Source of the DNA: Streptomyces clavifer
GTDB lineage: Bacteria > Actinomycetota > Actinomycetes > Streptomycetales > Streptomycetaceae
DNA: 64,000 bases
NCBI GenBank assembly: GCA_014651175.1
Contig: BMWJ01000004.1
Location: 186,001 to 250,000 of the forward strand
Reading direction: 5' to 3'
The notes beneath the pieces were generated by a model, which ran no database searches, had not been told where the DNA came from, and was given only the letters and a program-made list of their open reading frames with translations. Each line of letters begins with the position of its first letter. The stretch's first letter is position 1. This document shows positions 36,705-47,305 of this stretch, in pieces. Both the position numbers and the translations under genes were made by a program.

Positions 36705-37817
36705 ATGACAGCAGCAGGGAAGCACCAGGTGAGCCGGACAGAGACGCCCCGGCGCAGCGGCCGGCCGGGACGGGCGGGCATCCGGGATGTTGCCGCAGCG
36801 GCCGGAGTCTCCATCACGACCGTCTCCGACGCGCTCAACGGCAAGGGCAGACTTCCGGATGCCACCCGCCGCCATGTCCGCGAGGTCGCCGAACGGCTGG
36901 GCTATCGCCCGTCCGCGGCGGCCCGAACCCTCCGTACCGGCAAGTCGGGGCTCATCGGCCTGACCGTGACCACGTACGGGGACGAACCTTTCACCTTCAC
37001 CGAATTCGCTTACTTCGCGGAGATGGCGAGAGCGGCCACCTCGGCGGCGCTCGCCCGCGGCTACGCCCTGGTCATCCTGCCCGCGACCTCACGCCACGAC
37101 GTGTGGTCGAACGTCGCCCTCGACGGCACGGTCGTCATCGACCCCTCCGACCAGGACCCGGTGGTCACCGAACTCGTCCGCCAGGGGCTGCCGGTGGTGT
37201 CCGACGGCCGCCCGGCCGGCACACTGCCCGTCACCGCCTGGGTCGACAACGACCACCGGGCGGCCGTGCTCGACCTCCTCGACCATCTCGCAGCAGCGGG
37301 AGCCCGCCGCATCGGGCTGCTGACCGGCACCACCACCGACACGTACACCCGCCTCTCCACCACCGCCTACCTGCACTGGTGCGAGCGGGTCGGCCAGGAC
37401 CCCGTCTACGAGTCCTATCCGGCCCACGACCCCTGCGCGGGCGCGGTCGCCGCCGACCGACTCCTCGCCCGCCCCGACCGCCCCGACGCCGTCTACGGAC
37501 TCTTCGACCCCAACGGGACCGATCTGCTGGCCGCGGCCCGCCGCTACGGCCTGCGGGTCCCCGAGGACCTGCTGCTGGTCTGCTGCAGCGAGTCCACCGT
37601 GTACGCGTCGACCGAGCCGCCCATCACGACGCTCTCGCTCAAGCCGCGCAGGATCGGCACGGCGGTCGTGCAGCTCCTCATCGACGCCATCGAAGGGGTC
37701 GAGCACGACGGTCCGGTGGAACAGGTGATACCGACGGAACTCATCGTCCGGACCTCCTCGCAACGACGGCCGCCCCGCACCACGGTCAGCGCGCCGCGTT
37801 CACCCGCAGGGGATTGA
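36705..37817 (+). CDS. LacI-family transcriptional regulator
   Basis: A 370-residue regulator. The helix-turn-helix is IRDVAAAAGVSITTVSDAL with the hinge LGYRPSAAARTLRTGKSGLIGL. The periplasmic-binding-like sensor domain (about 80-345) contains VDNDHRAAVLDLLDHL and GARRIGLLTGTT. The ATG at 36705 lacks a clear ribosome site; the GTG at 36729 (VSRTETPRRSG) has AGGGA at suitable spacing and may be the true start. The ligand is unknown. The nearest candidate targets are the divergent aminotransferase or its own promoter, where a dyad is seen at 36530-36553. Confidence 0.9.
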   Translation: MTAAGKHQVSRTETPRRSGRPGRAGIRDVAAAAGVSITTVSDALNGKGRLPDATRRHVREVAERLGYRPSAAARTLRTGKSGLIGLTVTTYGDEPFTFTEFAYFAEMARAATSAALARGYALVILPATSRHDVWSNVALDGTVVIDPSDQDPVVTELVRQGLPVVSDGRPAGTLPVTAWVDNDHRAAVLDLLDHLAAAGARRIGLLTGTTTDTYTRLSTTAYLHWCERVGQDPVYESYPAHDPCAGAVAADRLLARPDRPDAVYGLFDPNGTDLLAAARRYGLRVPEDLLLVCCSESTVYASTEPPITTLSLKPRRIGTAVVQLLIDAIEGVEHDGPVEQVIPTELIVRTSSQRRPPRTTVSAPRSPAGD

Positions 37818-37992
37818 TCGGATCAATCCGGGATGAAACGGTCGATGAACCATGTGTGCGTCCGGATTCACCACCCCTGGTGCGTCACACAGCACGATCC
37901 GCATTCCTATGATGGGCGCACGACACCGCGGACCACCTCTACCAGGCAGGGCCCGTCAGGTGTACGGCGGCGCGACGGTGGTGGAGGGGTCG

Positions 37993-39048
37993 ATGACTCA
38001 GGGGGCCGGTCAGGGACCCGTGGTGCGGACAGCGACGTTGCGTGACTTCCGCGTACCGCCGTATGCACAGGCGCCGTTGTCGCCGTTGCCGCATCCGGGC
38101 AACGTCGCAGCGGGCGACGAGCCGCCGGAGGGCTACACGCCCACCGCGCGCGATCTTCCGGTGATCAACCGCGGGGACACCGTGCAGGTGCGGACCGTTC
38201 CGGAGCCGCGTCAGGTCGCCGACGGGGAGCGCGGCCCGCTGTACGTCGTCGGGGACGTGCACGGCTATCTGGACGAGCTCCTGGCGGCGCTCGGCGAGCA
38301 GGGCCTCGTGGACGCCGACGGCCACTGGGCCGCCGGCAACACCAGGCTGTGGTTCCTCGGCGACTTCACCGACCGCGGTCCGGACGGCATCGGCGTCATC
38401 GACCTCGTCATGCGCCTCTCCGCGGAGGCGGCCGCGGCCGGCGGGTACTGCAAGGCCCTGATGGGCAACCACGAGCTGCTGCTCATCGGCGCGAAGAGGT
38501 TCGGCGACACCCCGGTGAACTCCGGCGCCGGTACCGCGACCTTCCAGGCCGCCTGGCTGCTCAACGGCGGCCAGAAGACCGACATGGAGCGGCTCCAGGA
38601 CGTCCACCTCCAGTGGATGGCCCGGCTCGACGCGGTCGTGGAGGAGGACGGGCATCTGCTGATGCACTCCGACACCACGGCGTACCTCGACTACGGGTCC
38701 ACCATCGAGGACGTCAACGACACCGTGCACGCCATTCTCACGCGGCATGACGCCGACGAGTGCTGGGACCTCTTCCGCAAGCTCACCAAGCGCTTCGCCT
38801 TCCGTGACGAGGGCGGTGCCGAAGCCGTCCGCGAACTCATGTCGACCTACGGCGGCCGACGCGTCGTCCATGGTCACAGCCCCATCCCGTATCTCCTCGG
38901 CGAGGTCGGGTCGGAGGACGGCGAGGACAGCGCCCGCCCCGCGGTGGACGGTCCGCACGTGTACGCGGACGGGCTGGCCATCGCGATGGACGGCGGCGTG
39001 ACCATGGCCGGAAAGCTGCTCGTCGTCGAACTACCCCTGCCTGACTGA
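37993..39048 (+). CDS. Metallophosphoesterase (Ser/Thr phosphatase-like)
   Basis: A 351-residue calcineurin-type phosphatase with a dimetal site. The motifs are VVGDVHGYLDEL, WFLGDFTDRGPDGIG, LMGNHELLLIG and the late HGHSPIPYLLG. Residues 1-85 form a Pro-rich leader without signal peptide. The ATG at 37993 follows GGTGGAGGGG by 3-9 bases; longer frames upstream do not have that. PPP-like enzymes of this type dephosphorylate proteins or dinucleoside polyphosphates; which applies here cannot be read from sequence. Confidence 0.9.
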   Translation: MTQGAGQGPVVRTATLRDFRVPPYAQAPLSPLPHPGNVAAGDEPPEGYTPTARDLPVINRGDTVQVRTVPEPRQVADGERGPLYVVGDVHGYLDELLAALGEQGLVDADGHWAAGNTRLWFLGDFTDRGPDGIGVIDLVMRLSAEAAAAGGYCKALMGNHELLLIGAKRFGDTPVNSGAGTATFQAAWLLNGGQKTDMERLQDVHLQWMARLDAVVEEDGHLLMHSDTTAYLDYGSTIEDVNDTVHAILTRHDADECWDLFRKLTKRFAFRDEGGAEAVRELMSTYGGRRVVHGHSPIPYLLGEVGSEDGEDSARPAVDGPHVYADGLAIAMDGGVTMAGKLLVVELPLPD

Positions 39049-39230
39049 CGGTCGCAGGGGGACGGCCCGCGGCGACCTGACATCGCCGTCTGCCGGGCCA
39101 ATTTCCGGAAACCCCCTGTCACCCCGTGCGGTAGGCGCTCTACCATCGGCGTATCAGTAGCAGGCTCTCCTCCGTTTCCGCCCGATCGCCCGGCCCATGC
39201 GGTCGATCAGGCCCTACGGAGCATCGGGGG

Positions 39231-40055
39231 ATGCACATGAAAAGCGCTCCGCACCTGCTGGCCGAGGACCGCCCGGAGTATGCGCGGATCCTCGCAGACG
39301 CGCTGCGTCACGCCCATGAACGCCCGGATCTGGACGGAGTCGGGGACCGGCTCAACACGGAGCAGCTGCGGACGATGGCGCTGGACGCCACGGCCCTGAT
39401 CACCGCGGCCGCGGCCACCGAGTACGAGCACTACGTGAAGGTCCGCGGCGACCTGCGCAGACCGTCCGATCCGCCGGACCCCGACTCCGTCCTCCGGCCC
39501 GCCACGGAAGAGGCGGACGGGCCGGGCGCGGGCACACTCGCGGTGATCACCGTGCTGGCTCCCGTCCTCGCGGGCACCGCCGCCCTGATATTCCTGCTGG
39601 TCGGCTATCTCCTGAAGGCCGTCAGCCCCACCATGGCCTTCGCCGGCACCATGGTCGCCGCCGGGTGGTTCTTCGCGGCGGTCGCCGCCGCGGCCATTCT
39701 GGTCGCCGCGGTCGGACTCCTGGTCACCGCGCTGCGCAACGGTTCCACGGCCCTCCCCGCGCCGGACGAGGAGAACGAACTGCCGGAGGACGTGGCCCGG
39801 GCCAGGGAGGCCTGGCGCCACGCCCTGCTGGAGCGCGGCATCCTGCCCTTCCTGCGGGATGCCCTGGCCGACCCCACCGCGGGGCCCGCGGCGCGGACAC
39901 CGCACCGCTCGCCGAACCGCATCCCGAAGATCGGCTACAGCAGCCCGGACTTCTCCGGACCGCAGGACGGGCCTTCGGCAGGACCGCGTCCGACCTTCAC
40001 CAGCCCCGACTTCACCAGCCCGGACTTCGGAGGCCCCGAACACCGGCCGGAGTGA
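39231..40055 (+). CDS. Hypothetical membrane protein with C-terminal SPDF repeats
   Basis: A 274-residue protein. The N-terminal 90 residues are soluble and helical. Two strong membrane helices lie at about 101-130 (LAVITVLAPVLAGTAALIFLL) and 135-162 (MAFAGTMVAAGWFFAAVAAAA). The C-terminal cytoplasmic tail (about 175-274) ends with recurring SPDF words (YSSPDFSGP, FTSPDFTSPDFGGP). No named family was recognised; the tail could be a protein-interaction tract. It ends into a bidirectional hairpin. Confidence 0.8.
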   Translation: MHMKSAPHLLAEDRPEYARILADALRHAHERPDLDGVGDRLNTEQLRTMALDATALITAAAATEYEHYVKVRGDLRRPSDPPDPDSVLRPATEEADGPGAGTLAVITVLAPVLAGTAALIFLLVGYLLKAVSPTMAFAGTMVAAGWFFAAVAAAAILVAAVGLLVTALRNGSTALPAPDEENELPEDVARAREAWRHALLERGILPFLRDALADPTAGPAARTPHRSPNRIPKIGYSSPDFSGPQDGPSAGPRPTFTSPDFTSPDFGGPEHRPE

Positions 40056-40166
40056 TCCCCACCGGGTCCTGGCCCGGCCGCGACCCCGCCGTGTCACGGA
40101 AACAGGTCCCCGGTTCACGACCGGCACCGTGGGGCCGCTCACGCTTCGACGGCCGGTACCGCCGCA

Positions 40167-40209
40167 CGGCAGAGGCCGGGGCAGCTCCCGCTGCGCCCGG
40201 CCTCTGCCG
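40167..40209. terminator. Bidirectional terminator hairpin
   Basis: A 14-bp stem (CGGCAGAGGCCGGG with CCCGGCCTCTGCCG) with an inner GCAG/CTGC pair. It lies between the converging SPDF-repeat and DUF805 genes. Confidence 0.8.
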
Positions 40210-40244
40210 TCGGTTGTACGTGCTCCGTTCGCCGGAGCGTCCCG

Positions 40245-40601
40245 TCAGACTCCCTGCGGAGCCAGCTTGGGGTCGGCGCCGTACTCGTTCGCCTCACGCG
40301 CACCCTCGGAGCACATGAAGACGAGCAGGATGATGCCGCCCACCAGCGGGACGAACGCGATCAGGAACCACCAGCCGGAGCGGCCGGTGTCGTGCAGCCG
40401 GCGCACGACGACGGCGAGCGAGGGAACCAGCACGGCGAGAATGTAGATGCCGTAGGGGATCTGGGACTCGATGGCGAAACCTATGGCCAGCAGGACCACG
40501 GCCACGATGGCGTTGAAGAGTGCGAACATCCAGTACTCCTTGCGGCGCGCGCGCCCACTGAAGCCTGCATAGTTCTTGAGTACGTCCAGGTACCAGTTCA
40601 C
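40245..40601 (-). CDS. DUF805 family small membrane protein
   Basis: A 118-residue membrane protein with the DUF805 signature: MNWYLDVLKNYAGFSGRARR and KEYWMFALFNAIVA at the N-terminus, then RRLHDTGRSGWWFLIAFVPL. Three to four helices are visible. The family is widespread and its function unknown; members often neighbour stress or envelope genes. The start ATG at 40601 follows GGGAGGG by about 5 bases. Confidence 0.92.
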   Translation of the reverse strand: MNWYLDVLKNYAGFSGRARRKEYWMFALFNAIVAVVLLAIGFAIESQIPYGIYILAVLVPSLAVVVRRLHDTGRSGWWFLIAFVPLVGGIILLVFMCSEGAREANEYGADPKLAPQGV

Positions 40602-40853
40602 TGTGATTCCCTCCCCTGGCGCCCCCGTTGGAGGCGCACACCTTTTCGGCCAAGCACAGCGGAAGGTAGGTCACAGATAAGGAACCGGTCAAGCACAGGC
40701 AGACTCCTGGCGAAACGTACATCCAGCTGCCACGTTTCCGTGTCCTTATCGTCTCCGAACACCGCCCGGAAGCACCGCAGTACAGGATCGATCAGCTGAA
40801 ATCAGCCATTGACCGGATGCTTCGTGATGTATGTATACAACCCGAAAAACAGC

Positions 40854-40900
40854 CCAGCGGCGCTGCCTCAGGGGCATGTTGCCCGAGGCAGCGCCGCTGG
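40854..40900 (-). terminator. Terminator of thiC
   Basis: A perfect 16-bp stem (40854-40869 with 40885-40900) and a 15-base loop, 38 bases past the thiC stop. The minus strand carries GTTTTTC further downstream. Confidence 0.85.
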
Positions 40901-40937
40901 AAGCGCCCCTACGCGGCCACCCGCGGCCGCGTAGGTC

Positions 40938-42862
<1,925 letters not shown>

Positions 42863-42940
42863 TGCAAAGGTGACCCCACGCTAGCGTCCCTCCTGGCGTG
42901 CTGGCCAGAGGGCCTCCCCCGTTCTTGGGATGATCGCCGG

Positions 42941-44296
42941 GTGACATCCCCCCGAAGCGCCCCCGAACCCCAAGGCCCCGCATCCGGCAGCACACAGAGT
43001 CATGCGCACGGCCACACACACAGCCACGGTCCTGCCGCGCCCGTGTCCAAGCATCTGCGCAAGGTCATCGCGGCCGTGCTGATCCCGTTCGCCACCGCGG
43101 TCTTCGTCGGTCTGGTGGCGTTCTGGCCCGGCGGGGCCCCCGCCCACGAGCGCACCGGCGTCGGTTTCGACCGGCAGACCCAGGACGGGAAGGTGGTGAA
43201 GGTCGTCAACGTCGACTGCGCGGACGTGAACGCCGCGCAGGTACCGCCGACCGGTGACACCTCGACAGCCTCGGGTCGAGAGGCCGTCAACGAGGAGACG
43301 GGGCTGTGCAAGAAGGCCACGGTCGAGGTGACGACCGGCGACGACAAGGGCCGTACGTTCGTCGAGGTGGTCCAGCCCGACGCCTCCAGGCAGCTGCGGG
43401 AGGGTCAGGGAGTGATCGTGGCGTACGCGCCCGACGCCCCCCGGGACCTGCAGTACTCGGTGACGGACGTGGCCCGTTCGTTCCCCATGGCTCTGCTCGC
43501 CGGGATCTTCGCGCTCGCGGTGATCGTGGTCGGCAGGCTGCGCGGTCTGATGGCACTGATCGCGCTGGCGGTGTCGTTCGCCGTGCTGACCCTGTTCATC
43601 CTTCCGGCGATCCTGCAGGGCTCGAATCCACTGGTGGTCGCGGTGATCGGGGCCAGCGCCATCATGCTGATCGCTCTCTACACCTGCCACGGACTGACGG
43701 CCCGCACCTCCGTGGCCGTGATCGGCACGCTCATCTCACTGCTGCTGATCGGGCTGCTGGGTTCACTCTTCATCGGCTGGGCGAGCCTCAGCGGCAACAC
43801 GGACGACAACACCGGCCTGATCCACGGGTTGTTCCCGAACATCGACATGAGCGGTCTGCTGCTGGCCGGTGTCATCATCGGTTCGCTCGGGGTCCTCGAC
43901 GACGTGACCGTCACCCAGACGTCGGCGGTCTGGGAACTGCATCAGGCGGACCCGGCCATGGGTGTGCGCCGCCTCTACCGGGCGGGCATCAGAATCGGCC
44001 GCGACCACATCGCCTCGGTCGTCAATACGCTCGTACTCGCCTACGCGGGCGCCGCGCTGCCGCTGCTGCTTCTCTTCTCGATCGCCCAGAGCAGCGTGGG
44101 GACCGTGGCCACCAGCGAACTGGTCGCGCAGGAGATCGTCCGGACCCTGGTCGGATCGATCGGGCTGGTCGCCTCGGTGCCGGTGACGACGGTGCTCGCG
44201 GCCCTGGTGGTCTCCGCGGACCGCACGGGGCTCGGCGCGGAAGCCGAAGCTCCTGCACCCGCACGGACCGGGAGGGGCCGACGCCGAAAGGCGTGA
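42941..44296 (+). CDS. YibE/F family membrane protein
   Basis: A 451-residue membrane protein. The N-terminus has a His-rich tract (SHAHGHTHSHG, about residues 20-30) that could bind metal. A first helix (AAVLIPFATAVFVGLVAF) is followed by an extracytoplasmic domain (about 65-180) with two Cys, and then by seven or more helices with the YibE/F core (LIALYTCHGLTARTS, GVLDDVTVTQTSAVWEL). The family is of unknown function. GTG at 42941 is the best start; it diverges from thiC, and its leader faces the riboswitch promoter. Confidence 0.9.
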   Translation: MTSPRSAPEPQGPASGSTQSHAHGHTHSHGPAAPVSKHLRKVIAAVLIPFATAVFVGLVAFWPGGAPAHERTGVGFDRQTQDGKVVKVVNVDCADVNAAQVPPTGDTSTASGREAVNEETGLCKKATVEVTTGDDKGRTFVEVVQPDASRQLREGQGVIVAYAPDAPRDLQYSVTDVARSFPMALLAGIFALAVIVVGRLRGLMALIALAVSFAVLTLFILPAILQGSNPLVVAVIGASAIMLIALYTCHGLTARTSVAVIGTLISLLLIGLLGSLFIGWASLSGNTDDNTGLIHGLFPNIDMSGLLLAGVIIGSLGVLDDVTVTQTSAVWELHQADPAMGVRRLYRAGIRIGRDHIASVVNTLVLAYAGAALPLLLLFSIAQSSVGTVATSELVAQEIVRTLVGSIGLVASVPVTTVLAALVVSADRTGLGAEAEAPAPARTGRGRRRKA

Positions 44297-44400
44297 GCGC
44301 GGGCACCGGAGGCATGCCCCGGGGCACCGCTGTTCGCGGTCGCGCGCCGCTCGGCCGGAGGTCCCGGGCGGCCATGTCCTCGGCCGGGTCTCCCTGTTCC

Positions 44401-44838
44401 TCAGCCGGCGTTCTGCTCCTTGGCGAGGATGCGGCCGAGGGCCTCTTCGAGATTGCCGTCGAAGTCACCCAGCGTGTGCTCCTGTCCCAATGGCACCAGC
44501 TTGTCCGTCCGGTCGAGGAAGGCCACAAGAGGAGCCGTGCCGGCTCGGAAGAGCGCACGGTCCGCGCCGACCTGAAGGCGGATGTGTACATCCGAAAGAC
44601 CCTCGGGCTCGATCGGCCCGATGTGCACATCACCGTCGCCGCTCGGACTGTTGAGACCGTCGAGCAGCAGCTCACGGCCGAAAGCCCAGGTGACGGGGGC
44701 GTCACCCGGCAGGTGGAAGGTCATCCGGATCGCGTACGGATCTCCCACCTCGTACCGGAGCTCCACCGGAATACGGAACGAAAGCTCCTCGGAGACGAGG
44801 AAGCTCATCATGACCTCTGCTTGAACCGACTCGCGCAT
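44401..44838 (-). CDS. ssgA: Sporulation-specific cell division activator SsgA
   Basis: A 145-residue SsgA-like protein, matching the known full-length SsgA (MRESVQAEVMMSFLVSEELS start; PVTWAFGRELLLDGLN and VPLGQEHTLGDFDGNLEEAL conserved). SsgA recruits SsgB and FtsZ to sporulation septum sites and stimulates septation in hyphae. The neighbour upstream on the same strand is ssgR, its IclR-type activator, 101 bases away. This adjacency is the hallmark of the ssgRA locus and identifies the gene more surely than family membership. Confidence 0.97.
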   Translation of the reverse strand: MRESVQAEVMMSFLVSEELSFRIPVELRYEVGDPYAIRMTFHLPGDAPVTWAFGRELLLDGLNSPSGDGDVHIGPIEPEGLSDVHIRLQVGADRALFRAGTAPLVAFLDRTDKLVPLGQEHTLGDFDGNLEEALGRILAKEQNAG

Positions 44839-44939
44839 CGTTCAACCCCGCAGTAGATGAATCTGGCCAGGAATGATCCCCCATGGCCCTATTGACGCCA
44901 TCGTGGTGCACGCGATAGCAGATCACAAGGAGTGATTTT

Positions 44940-45710
44940 TCAGATACTGATAGAGAACACGAACGAGCGCAAGAGCGCGGTCACTTCGCAGCGTAGTTGT
45001 TCGACTGCAGCGAGCAACCGTTCCTCTTGGTCCAGGGGGAGAGAAACAGCCATCGCCGCCACGGCGGGACCCACCGTGATCGGAATGGCCGCGCAGACCG
45101 TCCCCAGCGCGTACTCCTGCCGCTCGATGACAGGTTCCGTCCGCTTCATCGATCCGAGCCGGTCGAGGAACGTGGCACGGTCCCGTACGGAGTACCGCGT
45201 CAGCTGCCGGACCGGGTGGCGGTCCAGATGGTCCTCGCGGGCCCTCTCGTCGAGCTGGGCCAGCAGGCACTGCCCGAGCGCATGGGCGTGCCCCGTCTCC
45301 CGGAACGAGGCCCACTCGCCCACGGCGGGAGCGGCAGGCGTGTCCGCCACCGCGATGATCTCGATCTCCCCCTCCCGGTAGAGGGCGCAGTACACGGGCG
45401 CACCGATGGCCTCCGCCCAGCGCGCGAGCGAGTCGACGATCACGCCGGGGCGGGCCACGGGCTGCCTGCCACCGGTGAGGCGCTCGGCAGCGGCGCCGAA
45501 CAGGAAGACGCCGTTCTCCCTGCGGAGGTAGCCCTCATGGGTCAGAGTGCGCAGCAGGTGGTAGGCCGTGGGAAGGGGGAGGCCCGCCTCCCGCGCGAGC
45601 TGCTTCGCCGGCGCCCCGTCCCGATGGGTACCCACAGCCTCCAGCAGCCTCAACGCCCGTTGAACCGATCCGATCAACGTCGGGGCAGCGGGACTCGATG
45701 CCGTGGTCAC
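44940..45710 (-). CDS. ssgR: IclR-family transcriptional activator SsgR
   Basis: A 256-residue IclR-type regulator. The winged helix-turn-helix (residues 10-70) has LIGSVQRALRLLEAV and AREAGLPLPTAYHLLRTL. The IclR effector domain (80-250) has GAPVYCALYREGEIEIIAV and the ending ALGTVCAAIPITVGPAVAAMAVSL. In S. coelicolor SsgR activates ssgA directly, largely independently of the whi genes. The GTG at 45710 follows GGGGGTGACC by a few bases. An 18-bp near-palindrome (45913-45930) upstream could be an operator. Confidence 0.95.
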   Translation of the reverse strand: MTTASSPAAPTLIGSVQRALRLLEAVGTHRDGAPAKQLAREAGLPLPTAYHLLRTLTHEGYLRRENGVFLFGAAAERLTGGRQPVARPGVIVDSLARWAEAIGAPVYCALYREGEIEIIAVADTPAAPAVGEWASFRETGHAHALGQCLLAQLDERAREDHLDRHPVRQLTRYSVRDRATFLDRLGSMKRTEPVIERQEYALGTVCAAIPITVGPAVAAMAVSLPLDQEERLLAAVEQLRCEVTALLRSFVFSISI

Positions 45711-46129
45711 AGGTCACCCCCAGGCATGGTGACGGGCATTCAGCCCTCCCGCGGGGGCCGCCCCCGCGGGCCCGCCGCGAGCCCGAGGTCCGGAGACCGG
45801 ACGGTCGCACAGACTCCGAGCAGAATGGTGACGGGCAGTCACTTCTCAGCCGACGGCAGCGGTACGCCACTGTATCGGCACGCTCCGTCACGAGTGAGGT
45901 TTCGTCCTGGACTTAGCTCAGCTGGGCTAATCGCCGTATCGCCGGCTTGTCATCCGTCCGTCCGGCCGTGCGTGATCCGGTGACCGTCCGGCCGTGCGTG
46001 ATCACGTTCTCCGGCCGCCGCAGGGAGGGTACTGCGCCACCCGCCGGCCCCGTGGGACTACGTCGCCCCGCCCGGCCGTGGGCACCGTGCCGGCCGCCGG
46101 ACCATGGATCCGGCGGCCGCCCGCCGTTC
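45711..46129. other. Intergenic region upstream of ssgR with direct repeat and palindrome
   Basis: TTAGCTCAGCTGGGCTAA at 45913-45930 is an 18-bp palindrome with one mismatched pair. A 20-bp direct repeat, CCGTCCGGCCGTGCGTGATC, occurs at 45958-45977 and 45984-46003. No gene was recognised. Confidence 0.55.
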
Positions 46130-46345
46130 CTACCAGTCGCTGCGGGAGGACGACGCCATGAACTTCCTCACGACGAAGACCAGGCCACCGACCAGCACGA
46201 CGAAGACCAGCACCTTGAACAGCAGACCGATGACGAATCCGACCACGCTGGCGATCAGGCCGCCGAACACGACGATCGCGATGAGAGGCACCGCGACCCA
46301 CTTCACCCACCAGGGCATCCCCGCGAAAATCTCCCGCACCGCCAT
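46130..46345 (-). CDS. DUF5326 family small membrane protein
   Basis: A 71-residue protein with two hydrophobic helices (VAVPLIAIVVFGGLIASVVG and LLFKVLVFVVLVGGLVFVV) and a short basic end (RKFMASSSRSDW). I recognise it as the streptomycete DUF5326 type, of unknown function. It stands alone between ssgR and the cupin gene on the same strand. Confidence 0.85.
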   Translation of the reverse strand: MAVREIFAGMPWWVKWVAVPLIAIVVFGGLIASVVGFVIGLLFKVLVFVVLVGGLVFVVRKFMASSSRSDW

Positions 46346-46468
46346 CGTCCCGACCTCGTCTCTGTGAGTTCCTGCCTCGATGCTAGAGGCGCGGGGGCGG
46401 CCGGCGGAGGGCCGGGATCCCCCGAAGTCCCCTGATCGATCCCCTAGGGAACGCGCCGGCGGAACCGC

Positions 46469-46786
46469 TCAGCCCTCCGGCGGGGAGAAGACCACCATCA
46501 CCCGGAGGTCCTCCGTGATGTGGTGGAACTTGTGGGCGGCCCCGGCGGGTACGTACACGACGCTCCCCCTCCCGACCTGTGTGGTCTCCATCCCGACCGT
46601 GATCGATGCACGGCCGCTGACGACGAAGTAGACCTCGTCCTGGTTGTGCGGCTGCTGCGGGTCGAGTTCACCGGCGTCCAGCGCGTACAGGCCGACGGAC
46701 ATGTTGCGTTCCCGGACGAACTGCAGGTAGGCGCCGTCATTGGCGGCCCGCTCCGCCTCGAGCTCGTCCAGTCTGAATGCTTTCAT
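46469..46786 (-). CDS. Small cupin-domain protein
   Basis: A 105-residue single-domain cupin. The metal-binding motifs are visible in QPHNQDEVYFVVSG (His and Glu) and YVPAGAAHKFHHI (His). The start at 46786 (MKAFRLDELEAERA) follows GGAGCGG by 7-8 bases. Such small cupins may bind a ligand or act as simple enzymes; no function can be assigned. It is divergent from the holin-like gene at 46865. Confidence 0.9.
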   Translation of the reverse strand: MKAFRLDELEAERAANDGAYLQFVRERNMSVGLYALDAGELDPQQPHNQDEVYFVVSGRASITVGMETTQVGRGSVVYVPAGAAHKFHHITEDLRVMVVFSPPEG

Positions 46787-46864
46787 CGTCGGTCCGCTCC
46801 TCGTGCCTTTACTCGTCCGCACTGCCGGTGTCCGCCACCGATCACGTCTGCAACGATCAGACAC

Positions 46865-47242
46865 ATGAAGAATTTCGTAGTCAAGACGATCGCCAACGCG
46901 GGTGCGCTGGCCGTGGCCATCTGGCTGCTCAACGACATCACGCTGACCGGCGGCGACACCGGCCGCAAGGTGCTCACGCTGCTCGTGGTGGCGCTGTTGT
47001 TCGGCCTGGTGAATTTTGTCGTCAAGCCGGTGGTCCAGCTCCTCACCCTCCCCTTGTTCATCCTGACGCTCGGCCTGATCACCCTGGTGGTCAACGCCCT
47101 GATGCTGATGCTGACCTCGTGGCTGGCGGGTCTCTTCGACCTGAGCTTCCACGTCGAAGGCTTCTGGACCGCGGTCCTGGGCGGCCTGATCATCTCCGTC
47201 GTCTCCTGGGCGCTCAATGTCGTGCTCCCCGACGAGGACTGA
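46865..47242 (+). CDS. Phage-holin-4 superfamily small membrane protein
   Basis: A 125-residue membrane protein with four helices (TIANAGALAVAIWLL; KVLTLLVVALLFGLVNFV; LFILTLGLITLVVNALMLML; FWTAVLGGLIISVVSWAL). It belongs to the family named after a mycobacteriophage holin but is common in bacterial chromosomes, with no phage genes nearby. NFVVKPVVQLLTLPLF is its signature. Confidence 0.9.
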   Translation: MKNFVVKTIANAGALAVAIWLLNDITLTGGDTGRKVLTLLVVALLFGLVNFVVKPVVQLLTLPLFILTLGLITLVVNALMLMLTSWLAGLFDLSFHVEGFWTAVLGGLIISVVSWALNVVLPDED

Positions 47243-47305
47243 TCCCACCCCTCCTGACACAGTGCAGACAGGACCGGTGAGCAGCCGGAAAGAGAGCGAG
47301 GACGC

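Noticed and set aside
46865-47242. Phage origin suggested by a holin-family protein
   Set aside because: The family is common in bacterial chromosomes and there are no other phage genes nearby.
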